A DNA stretch of 64,000 bases from JAZQHR01 sp045540815. Lineage in GTDB: Bacteria; Bacillota; Clostridia; UMGS1810. Location of the stretch: assembly GCA_045540815.1 (NCBI GenBank), contig JAZQHY010000065.1, forward strand, positions 1 to 64,000. The letters are read 5' to 3'. The notes beneath the pieces were generated by a model. The model was given only the letters and a program-made list of their open reading frames with translations, was not told where the DNA came from and did no database searches. This document shows positions 40,596-49,699 of this stretch, piece after piece. The position numbers and the translations under genes were made by a program. Position 1 is the first letter of the stretch; every line of letters starts with the position of its first letter.

Positions 40596-42905
40596 TTACT
40601 TAAGCCATAATATCATTTCAAGAAGACGTTTTACACATACTGCAAGCTCATTTCTTGTTACTCCATCCACGTGCGTTGGTGCCTGCTTACTTCTATCGTC
40701 GGTTCTTGTAGACGGCATATGTATGTCATTTCCGGCAACAATTTCCTTGGATCTTTCTGCTTTATTCCACCAATCAGTAGTTACAAGGCCTTTATATCCC
40801 CACTCACCTCTTAGTATTCCTGTTATAAGCTCAGCATCTTCTGATGCTCTTACTCCGTTAATTACATTGTATGCTGTCATTATAAGTTTTGGATTTGACT
40901 CTTTTACACATATTTCAAATCCTTTTATATAAATTTCTCTAAGCGCACGCTCTGATAAAATAGAATTTGATTCTTTTCTGTTGGTTTCCTTATTGTTACA
41001 CGCAAAATGCTTTGGTGTTGCAACAATATTCTGAGATTGAATACCCCTTACCATTGCTGCCGCCATTTTACCTGATACAAACGGGTCTTCGGAATAATAT
41101 TCAAAATTTCGTCCGCAAAGCGGGCTTCTGTGAATATTAAGAGCAGGTGTAAGCCACATCGAAAGATTATTTTCCTTTGTTTCAAGCGCTCCTGCAACGC
41201 CAACTTTTTCAAGAATATCAGTATTCCACGTACAAGCAAGCATAGTTGCAACCGGAAATGCAGTCGTTCTTATGCCTGTTTTTGGTTGTATACGAACTCC
41301 TGCAGGACCGTCAACAGTCATAGGTGTAGGTATTCCGTATTTTTCGTTATCTCCCATTCCATCTGTATTTGCAACACCGATATTTTTCTTTCCTATAAGC
41401 AGCGACATCATTTCTTCGTCAGTTAGCTGTGATATAAAATAATCAAGAGTTACATTACCATTTGCAACATCATAAAGTGTTTTTATATCTTCGTCGCTTG
41501 TTGGAATGTTTTCTTCGCAAACATATTCGCAAGAGAATTTTTTGCGTTCTACTTCGCGATTAGGAACATCTACGTACTCACCTATTGCGGTAAGTCGTTT
41601 TCCAAGATTGTTAGGTGTACAATATTCGGTAAGTTTCTCGGTAACCTTTGTTTCAGGTAATATATATTTATAATCAAGCTCGGTTAGATTGCGCACAGAA
41701 TTACCTGCAAATATCTTGTATTCTCCCTTTTCAAGAACATATGCTGATTTTTCGACATCACCTATATCATCGTATGATGTCATTTGATTTATATCAAAAG
41801 ATAAAATAAGCGTTTCGCTCTCGCCTGGGTTAAGAAGTTCGGTTTTTTGGAATGCACAAAGCTGGATTGCTGGTTTTGTTATTTTTCCGTTTGGAGCACT
41901 GTAATATACCTGCACTACTTCCTTTCCGGACATACTACCGGTATTTTTAACAGTGGCATTTACTATAATTTTATCTCCCACATTATATGCAAGCAAATCC
42001 GAAATTTCAAATGTTGTATAAGATAGTCCGTATCCAAAAGGATACACTACCCTTTCCTTCATACCCGATATAGTTTCAAAATATCGGTATCCTATAAAAA
42101 TATCTTCGGTATATTTTACATAGTCCTCGGATTCGTGGAAACCTTTAGATGATGGATAGTCATCAAAGCTCTCGGCACATGTATCTACAAGCTTTCCTGA
42201 CGGCGTAACATCACCAACCAAAATATCGGCTGTTGCAAGTCCGCCTTCCATACCGCCTTGCCATATCATAAGAGCTGCTGCTATTTTATCGTTTTTGGCA
42301 AACCACGATGTATCTATCATAGCACCTGTATTTAGAAGGACAACTACGTTTTTAAAGTTCAATGTAACTTTTTCTACCATTTCCTTTTCGTTATCACTTA
42401 ATGAAAAATATGTATCTGTCTCGTCATTTTTTCTGTCAGAGCCCTCGCTCGAATATCTGTTTATTGTAATAATCGCTGTATCGGTATATGCTTTTGCTTC
42501 CAAAAGCAGATTGTCAGGAATTTCAACTTCGTCAAAAAGACCAGGTCTTTCTCCTTTTTTATACGCATTAAGGCAAACTTCCTCATAATATAGTGAAAGC
42601 TTATCAAAAACCTCAACCTTATCGTTTTTTAGTTTTAAACCCTGATAAATATTTCTGACATATTCACAGTAAACATCACCTGAACCGCCGCCACCTTTCA
42701 CATAATCAATTTGTGCTTTACCAAAAATCGCAACCTTTGTTCCTTTTTCAAACGGCAATAAATTATTATCGTTTTTCAAAAGAACACAACCTTCGCAAGC
42801 AGCTTCTCTCGATAATTGAATATGTTTTTCACAGCCTGTAATTTTAGAATTATTATCACCCAAAGGCAAAACCGGTTGATACTTAATTCTCGCCCATTTT
42901 TCCAT
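40596..42905 (-). CDS. Beta-glucosidase, GH3, with permuted domain order
   Basis: A 769-residue cytoplasmic enzyme that releases terminal beta-linked glucose. The usual order is reversed: the GH3 C-terminal alpha/beta sandwich comes first (about 30-270, LSREAACEGCVLLKNDNNLLPF ... WQGGMEGGLATADILVGDVTPSGKL), then a fibronectin-III-like domain (about 310-400), and the TIM-barrel N-domain last (about 480-769, YGIPTPMTVDGPAGVR, PKHFACNN). The nucleophile Asp is in LVTTDWWNKAE (about residue 708). No signal peptide. This layout is known in rumen bacteria. It is divergent from an AraC-family gene at 152 bp, the likely regulator. Confidence 0.9.
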   Translation of the reverse strand: MEKWARIKYQPVLPLGDNNSKITGCEKHIQLSREAACEGCVLLKNDNNLLPFEKGTKVAIFGKAQIDYVKGGGGSGDVYCEYVRNIYQGLKLKNDKVEVFDKLSLYYEEVCLNAYKKGERPGLFDEVEIPDNLLLEAKAYTDTAIITINRYSSEGSDRKNDETDTYFSLSDNEKEMVEKVTLNFKNVVVLLNTGAMIDTSWFAKNDKIAAALMIWQGGMEGGLATADILVGDVTPSGKLVDTCAESFDDYPSSKGFHESEDYVKYTEDIFIGYRYFETISGMKERVVYPFGYGLSYTTFEISDLLAYNVGDKIIVNATVKNTGSMSGKEVVQVYYSAPNGKITKPAIQLCAFQKTELLNPGESETLILSFDINQMTSYDDIGDVEKSAYVLEKGEYKIFAGNSVRNLTELDYKYILPETKVTEKLTEYCTPNNLGKRLTAIGEYVDVPNREVERKKFSCEYVCEENIPTSDEDIKTLYDVANGNVTLDYFISQLTDEEMMSLLIGKKNIGVANTDGMGDNEKYGIPTPMTVDGPAGVRIQPKTGIRTTAFPVATMLACTWNTDILEKVGVAGALETKENNLSMWLTPALNIHRSPLCGRNFEYYSEDPFVSGKMAAAMVRGIQSQNIVATPKHFACNNKETNRKESNSILSERALREIYIKGFEICVKESNPKLIMTAYNVINGVRASEDAELITGILRGEWGYKGLVTTDWWNKAERSKEIVAGNDIHMPSTRTDDRSKQAPTHVDGVTRNELAVCVKRLLEMILWLK

Positions 42906-42937
42906 ATTAACACGCCCCTTAGTTAAAGTATACCTTA

Positions 42938-42965
42938 ATTATATCAAACAAGCTACTACGCACAA
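42938..42965 (-). promoter_or_regulatory. Promoter of the GH3 gene
   Basis: TTGTGC (42960-42965), 16 bp, perfect TATAAT (42938-42943); 33 bp before the start. The -35 is weak, as expected for an activator-dependent promoter. Confidence 0.5.
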
Positions 42966-43007
42966 CTTATAAACAACATATTTTTCACCGAAATATGCTA
43001 TTGTATA

Positions 43008-43036
43008 TTGTAATTTTATACTTTTTATGCTATATT
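43008..43036 (+). promoter_or_regulatory. Possible promoter of the AraC-family gene
   Basis: TTGTAA, 17 bp, TATATT preceded by TGn. The calculated start of transcription would be only a few bases before the ribosome-binding site, so the assignment is tentative. Confidence 0.4.
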
Positions 43037-43057
43037 TTAAAAAGAGGTGAAGTAAAT

Positions 43058-43870
43058 ATGTCAGTATACTTTGAAAACAAAAGCAGAAACATATATATTC
43101 ATCATAAAAGTGAATCTTATAATTTCAATTCTCATTTCCATAGCAAGACAGAAATGACATATTGTTTTTCCGGCTTTCAGGATGTAAAAATAGAAAATCA
43201 AATATACACCCTAAAAAAAGGTGATGCAGTAATTATTTTTCCTAATGTTGTTCACGAATATATAAAAAATCAACCAAAGAATAATATTAGCACTGAAAGC
43301 GTATCAATTATGTGCGAAACAAATTATCTTTCGAGTATTATCCCGGATTTAATAACCAAACATCCTGTTTCGTCCTTTATAAGTGCTGAGCATATTAACA
43401 AAGATTCAATTCTTGCATTTGAAAAATTAAAGGATACCCAAAATGAAACAGAGCTTATGGGTTGGACCTTTATTGCAATATCAGGACTTATTAAAAATAT
43501 GGAATTAATTCCCATACAAAAATCAAACACTTCAAATATAGCGCCTCGTTTAATTTCATATATAAATGAAAATTTTGAAAAACCTTTAACTATTAAATAC
43601 CTTGAGAAAGAATTTGGCTACAGTTCTTCGTATATTGCACATGTTTTTTATGATCAGCTTAAAATTCCTTTTAGAACATATTTAGGAATAGTACGTTCCG
43701 AGCACGCTGCAAATATGATTTGCACTACAACAAAAAACCTTACAGAAATAGCCTATGATTGCGGATATAATTCATTAAATACATTTTGCCGTTGTTTTAA
43801 AAAACATTTTTCTCAAACACCATCACAATACAAGAAAAATTTAAAAGCAACAAATACAAGTAAAAGCTGA
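43058..43870 (+). CDS. AraC-family transcriptional regulator
   Basis: A 270-residue protein with an N-terminal cupin sensor (about 20-80, HFHSKTEMTYCFSGFQD, LKKGDAVIIFPNVVHEY) and a C-terminal pair of helix-turn-helix motifs (about 170-265, LTIKYLEKEFGYSSSYIAHVFYD and LTEIAYDCGYNSLNTFCRCFKKHF). ATG at 43058 after AAGAGGTGA is used; the frame extends 21 codons further upstream through hydrophobic nonsense with no ribosome-binding site. Divergent orientation next to the GH3 gene suggests it controls that gene in response to a sugar. Confidence 0.9.
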   Translation: MSVYFENKSRNIYIHHKSESYNFNSHFHSKTEMTYCFSGFQDVKIENQIYTLKKGDAVIIFPNVVHEYIKNQPKNNISTESVSIMCETNYLSSIIPDLITKHPVSSFISAEHINKDSILAFEKLKDTQNETELMGWTFIAISGLIKNMELIPIQKSNTSNIAPRLISYINENFEKPLTIKYLEKEFGYSSSYIAHVFYDQLKIPFRTYLGIVRSEHAANMICTTTKNLTEIAYDCGYNSLNTFCRCFKKHFSQTPSQYKKNLKATNTSKS

Positions 43871-43889
43871 TGATTACTCATCAGCTTTT
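43862..43889. terminator. Shared terminator containing both convergent stop codons
   Basis: AAAAGCTGATGA / TCATCAGCTTTT, perfect 12-bp stem, TTAC loop, T-runs on both strands. The AraC-family stop (43868-43870) is in the left arm and the uvrC stop (43874-43876) in the loop. Confidence 0.92.
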
Positions 43890-45742
43890 TTAAAATATTC
43901 ATATATATTCTGTGCAGTTTTTTGGTCGATAGATTTAACCTTTAATATTTCTTCTACACTTGCGTTTCTAATCTTATTTAGCGTTTTAAAATGTCTTAAA
44001 AGCGATTTTCTGCGTGTTTCTCCAACACCTACGATATTTTCAAGCTCTGATTCAAGCGTTGATTTCTTGCCGAGTTTTGCCTGATAATCAATAGCACGTC
44101 TGTGCATCTCGTCCTGAATATTTGTAATAAGCCTGAAAGCCTCGCTTGTTTTTTCTATATAAAGCTCGCCATCAGGTGATACCAAACCTCGCGTTTTATG
44201 GTTATCGTCTTTTACTATACCGAAAACGGGAATATCTAACCCAAGAAGGTCTACTACTCTTCTGCCAACGTTAACGTGTCCGAGACCTCCGTCTAAAAGT
44301 ATAACATCAGGAAGATTACCAAAATTCAATTCTTCTTTTGTTATTTCACCCTTTTCAAGCTTTAAAAGTTCGGACTTGGCATTCGAAAGACGTCTGGTAA
44401 GCACTTCACGCATACAAGCGTAATCATCACTTCCTGATACTGATTTTATCTTAAAATTACGATAATCCTTTTTAGAAGGCTTGGCATCTATAAATGTAAC
44501 CATAGCACCAACGTTATTCTTTCCTGCGTAGTTTGACATATCATACGCTTCGATGCGATGGATAATGGTATTTACACCCAAAATTTTTGCAAGTTGGGAT
44601 AGTGCATTGTTTTTAAAGCTTATATCTCTCAGCATTTTGTTATCATTTTCGTAAAGCGCCTTTTTAGCATTAGTCTTTATCATATGGATAAGCTTAAGGT
44701 TTTCGCCACGCTGAGGAATTTTTATATTTACACTTCTGCCGGCAAGACTTGAAAGCCATTTCTTGATAAATTCCATATCATCTATCTCGAGTTCGAGCAT
44801 AAGCTCTTTTGGTATAAATGTCGACTTTGCATAATACTGCTTTACAAATTCGGTAAGTATTTCGGTTTCCGTTTGTCCTTCTATTCTGTCTATAAAATAG
44901 TTTTCGCGCCCGATAATCTTGCCTGAACGAATAAAGAATATTTGTACACAGCTTGTCTTATCTGTACTTGACATAGCAAGTGCGTCGATATCCTGACCGT
45001 TTGCAGATACAATCTTTTGTTTTTGCGAAAGCAGTTCTATGCTTTTTAATTTATCTCTGTAAAATGCTGCACGTTCAAAATCAAGATTTTCCGATGCAGT
45101 TTTCATCTTTTGCGAAAGCTCAGCTACTACATTTGAAGTGTTTCCGTTTAAAAAGTCGCAAACTTCGTTTACAAGATTTTTATACATTCCCTCGTCTACC
45201 TCGCCTGTGCAAACACCAAGGCATTTACCTATATAATAGTAAAGGCACGTTCTGCCCTTTTTAATATCGCGCGGAAATACTTTGTTACAGCTTCGAAGCT
45301 TAAAAATATCTTTTACAAGGTCGATAACCTCACGAATAAGAATTGCACTCGAATACGGGCCAAAATATTTTGCTCCGTCATTTTTGATGCTGCGAGATAT
45401 AGTAAGCTTTGGGTACATCTCGTTTAACGATAATCTTATAAACGGATACGTTTTGTCATCTTTTAAAAGAATATTGTACTTTGGCATATGCTCTTTTATA
45501 AGATTGCATTCCAAAACAAGCGCTTCAAACTCTGAGTCGGTGATTACATATTCAAATGATGCAACATTTTTCACCATTGCCTCTACCTTTGGTGAATGTT
45601 TGTTTCCTTTGAAATACTGTCTGACTCTATTTTTAAGCACCTTGGCTTTACCGACGTAGATTATCTCTCCGTCGGAATTTTTCATTATATATACGCCACT
45701 TTTATCGGGCAGATTTTTAAGTTCATACTCAAAATCAAACAT
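43874..45742 (-). CDS. uvrC: Excinuclease ABC subunit C
   Basis: A 622-residue nuclease that makes both incisions in nucleotide excision repair. Domains in order: GIY-YIG (LPDKSGVYIMKNSDGEIIYVGKAKVLKNRVRQYF), a UVR motif that binds UvrB (about 200-235), the RNase H-like 5' nuclease (about 370-540, RIEAYDMSNYAGKNNVGAMVTF, DVILLDGGLGHVN) and tandem helix-hairpin-helix motifs (LENIVGVGETRRKSLLRHF). Cysteines CLYYYIGKCLGVC may bind a cluster. AGGAGA ribosome-binding site. It is 67 bp downstream of ptsH, from which a terminator separates it. Confidence 0.96.
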   Translation of the reverse strand: MFDFEYELKNLPDKSGVYIMKNSDGEIIYVGKAKVLKNRVRQYFKGNKHSPKVEAMVKNVASFEYVITDSEFEALVLECNLIKEHMPKYNILLKDDKTYPFIRLSLNEMYPKLTISRSIKNDGAKYFGPYSSAILIREVIDLVKDIFKLRSCNKVFPRDIKKGRTCLYYYIGKCLGVCTGEVDEGMYKNLVNEVCDFLNGNTSNVVAELSQKMKTASENLDFERAAFYRDKLKSIELLSQKQKIVSANGQDIDALAMSSTDKTSCVQIFFIRSGKIIGRENYFIDRIEGQTETEILTEFVKQYYAKSTFIPKELMLELEIDDMEFIKKWLSSLAGRSVNIKIPQRGENLKLIHMIKTNAKKALYENDNKMLRDISFKNNALSQLAKILGVNTIIHRIEAYDMSNYAGKNNVGAMVTFIDAKPSKKDYRNFKIKSVSGSDDYACMREVLTRRLSNAKSELLKLEKGEITKEELNFGNLPDVILLDGGLGHVNVGRRVVDLLGLDIPVFGIVKDDNHKTRGLVSPDGELYIEKTSEAFRLITNIQDEMHRRAIDYQAKLGKKSTLESELENIVGVGETRRKSLLRHFKTLNKIRNASVEEILKVKSIDQKTAQNIYEYFKKADE

Positions 45743-45759
45743 ATATATTTTCTCCTGAT

Positions 45760-45793
45760 AAAAAGAATAGTTACACTAGTTAAAGTGTAACTA
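45760..45793 (-). terminator. Terminator of ptsH
   Basis: TAGTTACACT / AGTGTAACTA, 10-bp stem, 6-nt loop, then TTCTTTTT on the minus strand, 17 bp after the stop. Confidence 0.82.
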
Positions 45794-45809
45794 TATATAA
45801 AGTCATAAA

Positions 45810-46079
45810 TTACTGTTCGTCAACAAAATTTTTTGAGATAAGCTCTATAAGTCCGTTTACTGCTTCCTCCTGATCAGGACCATCAGCAGCTATTATGATG
45901 TTTGTTCCTCTGGTAATACCAAGTGATAAAACGCCCAAAAGACTTTTAGCATTTACTTTTCTTTCATCCTTTGAAACCCATATGCTAGACTTATATTCAT
46001 TTGCTTTCTGTATAAAAAATGTAGCCGGACGTGCGTGCAGTCCTACCTGATTTTGTACAACGACTTCTTTACTAAACAT
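45810..46079 (-). CDS. ptsH: Phosphocarrier protein HPr
   Basis: An 89-residue HPr with both regulatory residues: His15 in GLHARPATFF, phosphorylated by enzyme I, and Ser46 in NAKSLLGVLSLG, target of HPr kinase, which makes HPr a CcpA co-repressor. So it is HPr, not Crh. AAGGAGC ribosome-binding site and a good promoter upstream. Transcribed alone: no ptsI follows, as is common in Clostridia. Confidence 0.95.
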   Translation of the reverse strand: MFSKEVVVQNQVGLHARPATFFIQKANEYKSSIWVSKDERKVNAKSLLGVLSLGITRGTNIIIAADGPDQEEAVNGLIELISKNFVDEQ

Positions 46080-46129
46080 AAAACCGCTCCTTGATACTAT
46101 GTAAAAATTCTTTTTGGATTGTAACTCAT

Positions 46130-46158
46130 ATTATACCAAATATTTTATACATAGTCAA
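46130..46158 (-). promoter_or_regulatory. Promoter of ptsH
   Basis: TTGACT (46153-46158), 17 bp, TATAAT (46130-46135), about 50 bp upstream of the start. Confidence 0.82.
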
Positions 46159-46170
46159 TACAATTTTTAA

Positions 46171-47025
46171 TTATATTAAATTTCCTGACTTTTTAGCGGC
46201 AGTAACGGTATTCTTCATAAGAGTTGCTATAGTCATAGGTCCTACTCCGCCTGGAACAGGTGTGATGTATGATGCTACCTTCGATACGCTTTCAAAGTCA
46301 ACGTCACCGCAAAGCTTTTTATCAGGAAGTCTGTTCATACCAACGTCTATAACAACTGCGCCTTCCTTAATCATATCCCCTGTAATCATATTTGCCTTTC
46401 CAACAGCTACAACGAGTACATCCGCCTGTCTGCACTCTTCCGCCAAATTCTTAGTTCTCGAATGACAAATTGTAACAGTAGCATTCTTATGAAGAAGAAG
46501 CATAGACTGTGGTTTTCCTACAATATTACTTCTGCCTACAACAACACATTTTTTGCCTTCAAGGTCGATATTTGACTCCTTAATAAGCTCCATTACGCCT
46601 GCAGGTGTACACGGAAGAAAATCAAAGTTTCCTATCATAATCTTACCAACGTTTACAGGGTGAAACGCGTCTACATCCTTTTCAGGTGTGATGGCGTTTA
46701 TAATTGTTTCTTCGTTTATATGTTTTGGAAGTGGAAGCTGTACAAGAATGCCGTTTACTGTGCTGTCATCGTTTAGCTTTCTTACAAGTGCCAATAGTTC
46801 TTCCTCGGTTGTACTCTCTTCAAGTGCATATTCAAACGACGCAATACCAATCTCCGCACATGCTTTTTTCTTTGAATTTACATATACCCTTGATGCCGGA
46901 TTATCCCCTACTATTACAACTGCAAGTCCAGGATTGATTCCCTTGGCTTTGATGTTTTCCACCTCAATCTTAAGCTCGTCTTTTATTCTCTGCGATACCG
47001 CTTTTCCGTCTAATATTTTAGCCAT
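46171..47025 (-). CDS. folD: Methylenetetrahydrofolate dehydrogenase/cyclohydrolase
   Basis: A 284-residue bifunctional folate enzyme interconverting 5,10-methylene- and 10-formyl-THF. The catalytic Lys is in RVYVNSKKKACAEIGI, the QLPLPKHINE segment and PEKDVDAFHPVN are present, GRSNIVGKPQSMLLL binds NADP, and TPVPGGVGPMTIATLM is the C-terminal signature. GGAGG ribosome-binding site. It is cotranscribed with nothing obvious; it reads toward the ptsH promoter. Confidence 0.96.
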   Translation of the reverse strand: MAKILDGKAVSQRIKDELKIEVENIKAKGINPGLAVVIVGDNPASRVYVNSKKKACAEIGIASFEYALEESTTEEELLALVRKLNDDSTVNGILVQLPLPKHINEETIINAITPEKDVDAFHPVNVGKIMIGNFDFLPCTPAGVMELIKESNIDLEGKKCVVVGRSNIVGKPQSMLLLHKNATVTICHSRTKNLAEECRQADVLVVAVGKANMITGDMIKEGAVVIDVGMNRLPDKKLCGDVDFESVSKVASYITPVPGGVGPMTIATLMKNTVTAAKKSGNLI

Positions 47026-47085
47026 ATTATTTTCCTCCGTATAATTTGTATTTAATTTTTACCCCATAAGAAATTAATAATTTTA

Positions 47086-48513
47086 TCATTTAAAATATTT
47101 ATTAATTACCGCATTAATTTTGTCTGAATCTTCTGTTTCATCTAAAGTGTTTGGATTATCACTTATCAATATCAAACCATTACCATAAAACACTTCTTTG
47201 CTCAGCGCGTCTGCACACGCTCTGAGTGGCAAAAATGTTCTTCCGTTTTCAAGCACAGGTGAAACATCTATTGGAGTAGTTTTACCATCTACTGTGATTT
47301 CCGGTTTGCCGATTGTTAATGAAATTTTTTTATCATCAAAAAGAATATTTACAGTTTGGGTTTCTTCTACCCACTCTACTTTTCCGCCATAATTTTCGCT
47401 TATGAATCTAACGGGGACATAAGAACGATCATCATCTACAAACACAGATACATCTGCATTTTCTTCGTCCAAAAGCTTTTTTTCGCCATTTATATATGCA
47501 TTATTGCTTCCAACATATAATGCTGTATAATCTTTAATATCAAATTCATTGGTATCACTGTTTGATTTATCAGTTGAAAAATAGTAGTCCTCTATTTCTT
47601 TTATTTTTTCCTTCTCTTTCGCAGGATCATCAATTGAACCTCTAAGTTGCTCAATATACTCTTCAGGGGTAATATCGGTCAGCTCTATTATGGTTATCGT
47701 CCACGATTTCACACGCAGATATGTATGAACAACATCTTCAAGTAAGAGATTATTACCGCTTGATATCATCTTTGCCTGATATATGCTCATAGGATTTGTC
47801 ATACCCTGATTTTTACAGTATTCTATTTCCTCATCTGTTATACCGCTTCTCTCTCTATATTTTTCGCGCCTTTCCTCTCTTGAAGCTTTTGCATCTTCAA
47901 GGGATTTTTCTATAGTGCTTTCATCTGTAAATGGTATTTTTTTCAACCTACTTATATATTCTTCATCACTCATTTCTCCCCAAACGAATTCCGTGCTAAG
48001 TTTAGAGAATTCCATATCAGCTGAGTCTTTTTCTTCAACAAGTTCATCAACTGTTTTTCCGTTTTTATACTCGTTCCATCCATACTCAAAATCAATATTC
48101 ATAACATTCATATCGTTTACAAATCTATTAATTTGAGATTGTTTCCATCCTCTTTTTTTCATATCGTTGATTACATTTTCCGGAACTCTGTCTAAAACTG
48201 CCTGCCACATCATACGACCAAACATATAATCTTCATATGCCTTTTCGTCAATATTATAATATTCTCTGACCTTTTTCCAATTGCTCTGACAGAAATAATA
48301 GTAGTAGTGCATTATATCTTTATATGTTGTTGTATTGTTTCCTGAAATGGTCAAAAGCGCAAAAACTGCACTCAATTCCAAAATATCTTCTTCCGTATAC
48401 CCTTGTTTTAACAACTCTTGTGCATACGGATCATCAATATAAAGTGCAAAAACCGGTGTAATTGTTGTAAAAACCAATAAAAGCGCAAGTAATGTGATTA
48501 ATATTCGTTTCAT
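47086..48513 (-). CDS. Secreted protein with helical repeats and C-terminal stalk domain
   Basis: A 475-residue exported protein. The signal peptide is about residues 1-23 (LITLLALLLVFTTITPVFA). Three related helical blocks follow, each starting LLKQGYTEEDILELS / MKKRGWKQSQINRFV / CKNQGMTNPMSIYQA and continuing for about 40-50 residues with aromatic helices. A charged coiled-coil-like stretch (about 175-220) lies between. The C-terminus (about 335-455) is a copper-amine-oxidase-N/stalk domain (SYVPVRFISENYGGKVEW, RTFLPLRACADALSKEVFY), like that of the protein at 6884. No catalytic motif seen; an envelope structural or adhesion role is a guess. Confidence 0.75.
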   Translation of the reverse strand: MKRILITLLALLLVFTTITPVFALYIDDPYAQELLKQGYTEEDILELSAVFALLTISGNNTTTYKDIMHYYYYFCQSNWKKVREYYNIDEKAYEDYMFGRMMWQAVLDRVPENVINDMKKRGWKQSQINRFVNDMNVMNIDFEYGWNEYKNGKTVDELVEEKDSADMEFSKLSTEFVWGEMSDEEYISRLKKIPFTDESTIEKSLEDAKASREERREKYRERSGITDEEIEYCKNQGMTNPMSIYQAKMISSGNNLLLEDVVHTYLRVKSWTITIIELTDITPEEYIEQLRGSIDDPAKEKEKIKEIEDYYFSTDKSNSDTNEFDIKDYTALYVGSNNAYINGEKKLLDEENADVSVFVDDDRSYVPVRFISENYGGKVEWVEETQTVNILFDDKKISLTIGKPEITVDGKTTPIDVSPVLENGRTFLPLRACADALSKEVFYGNGLILISDNPNTLDETEDSDKINAVINKYFK

Positions 48514-48541
48514 AGCTGTATTCCTCCAAATTTATATAAAT

Positions 48542-48570
48542 ATTTTAACACACCAAATCAATAATTTCAA
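48542..48570 (-). promoter_or_regulatory. Promoter of the stalk-domain protein gene
   Basis: TTGAAA (48565-48570), 17 bp, TAAAAT (48542-48547), 28 bp before the start. Confidence 0.7.
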
Positions 48571-48573
48571 TCT

Positions 48574-48591
48574 TGTAAATGTATATTTACA
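48574..48591. promoter_or_regulatory. 18-bp palindrome next to a divergent promoter
   Basis: TGTAAAT-GTAT-ATTTACA is a 7-bp dyad starting 3 bp upstream of the -35 of the stalk-gene promoter, in the divergent gap. It looks like a dimeric repressor site; no regulator is known. Confidence 0.35.
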
Positions 48592-48639
48592 CATATTTAG
48601 CAAAAAATACATATATAAAAATCAAAGGTGGTCGATATA

Positions 48640-49311
48640 TTGATAATAACTTTTGTGAGAACGATTATCTCATATATATTTGTAATATTTGCACTGCGCA
48701 TAATGGGAAAGCGGCAGATTGGCGAGCTTCAGCCAACAGAGCTTGTAGTTGCAATAATGATATCCGACCTTGCGGCAGTACCTATGGGTGACACTGCAAT
48801 ACCGTTGTGGAACGGACTTGTACCAATACTCACGCTTGTTGTGGCGGAAATAACCCTATCGTTTATAAGTTTAAAAAGCGAAAGAGTCAGAAATATGATA
48901 AGCGGAACACCGAGCATTATCATACAAGACGGAAAGCTTATCGAAGCTGAAATGAGAAAGACACGCTACACCATTGACGACATAATGGAAGAGCTAAGAA
49001 TGAGTGACTATGTAAACATTTCAGACATTCATCTTGCGGTGCTTGAAACTAACGGCGAGCTTTCCGTAATACCAAAAGCAGCAAAAAAAGCTGTTAGTGC
49101 CGAGGATATGGGATTAAATCCAACTCAAGAAGAGATGCCGTATATAATTATTGCCGACGGCGTGCTTAGAAAAGGTCAGCTTGAAAAGTCCGGACATAAC
49201 AGAAAATGGTTGGACAAAAATCTAAAAGGAAAAAATATAAAAGATGTATTTCTAATGACAGTCGATACTGTAGGAAATATGGATTTACAATTTAAAGAGG
49301 GTAAAAAATGA
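48640..49311 (+). CDS. DUF421 family membrane protein (YetF-like)
   Basis: A 223-residue protein with three N-terminal membrane spans (RTIISYIFVIFALRIMGKRQIGEL, TELVVAIMISDLAAVP, LTLVVAEITLSFISL) and a cytoplasmic alpha/beta domain (about 75-223, PSIIIQDGKLIEAEMRKTRYTIDDI). The family is linked to spore or stress envelope functions; the activity is not defined. I prefer TTG at 48640, which has AAAGGTGG 8 nt upstream; a GTG at 48628 overlaps that site. The stop overlaps the next gene by four bases. Confidence 0.82.
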   Translation: MIITFVRTIISYIFVIFALRIMGKRQIGELQPTELVVAIMISDLAAVPMGDTAIPLWNGLVPILTLVVAEITLSFISLKSERVRNMISGTPSIIIQDGKLIEAEMRKTRYTIDDIMEELRMSDYVNISDIHLAVLETNGELSVIPKAAKKAVSAEDMGLNPTQEEMPYIIIADGVLRKGQLEKSGHNRKWLDKNLKGKNIKDVFLMTVDTVGNMDLQFKEGKK

Positions 49312-49688
49312 AATCATTTGTAGCAGCAATTATAATCCTTGGGGTAATGCTTGGCGGTTTTGCAGGAAACTATTACTATTTAAACACCGTAGTAAAAGAT
49401 ATGTGTGAGTCACTTGATGAATTAAAAGATTATGTAAAAGACGGAAACTGGGAAGATGCAAAAGACGAATACAAAAAGGTAAGCAAGTCTTGGGACGATG
49501 TAGGAACTCTTATGCTGATGTTATCTAATCATACCGACACAAATAAAATAGCTGAATGTATGATAAAAATTCGTGAGGCTATAAACTACGAAACAGAAGA
49601 AGATGCCGTTCCTGAGATAGAATTTTGTAAGATGCTTGCGCTTGATATGCTTAGAAAGGAACAACTTTCATTTGTAAATGTGTTTTAA
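49308..49688 (+). CDS. DUF4363 family protein
   Basis: A 126-residue protein: one N-terminal span (VAAIIILGVMLGGFAGNYYYL) and a helical extracytoplasmic part rich in Asp, Lys and Trp (GNWEDAKDEYKKVSKSWDD). It matches the DUF4363 pattern, which is often found right after DUF421. The ATGA overlap with the upstream gene shows translational coupling, so the pair probably forms one unit; function unknown. Confidence 0.8.
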   Translation: MKSFVAAIIILGVMLGGFAGNYYYLNTVVKDMCESLDELKDYVKDGNWEDAKDEYKKVSKSWDDVGTLMLMLSNHTDTNKIAECMIKIREAINYETEEDAVPEIEFCKMLALDMLRKEQLSFVNVF

Positions 49689-49699
49689 AAGAAAAAATA

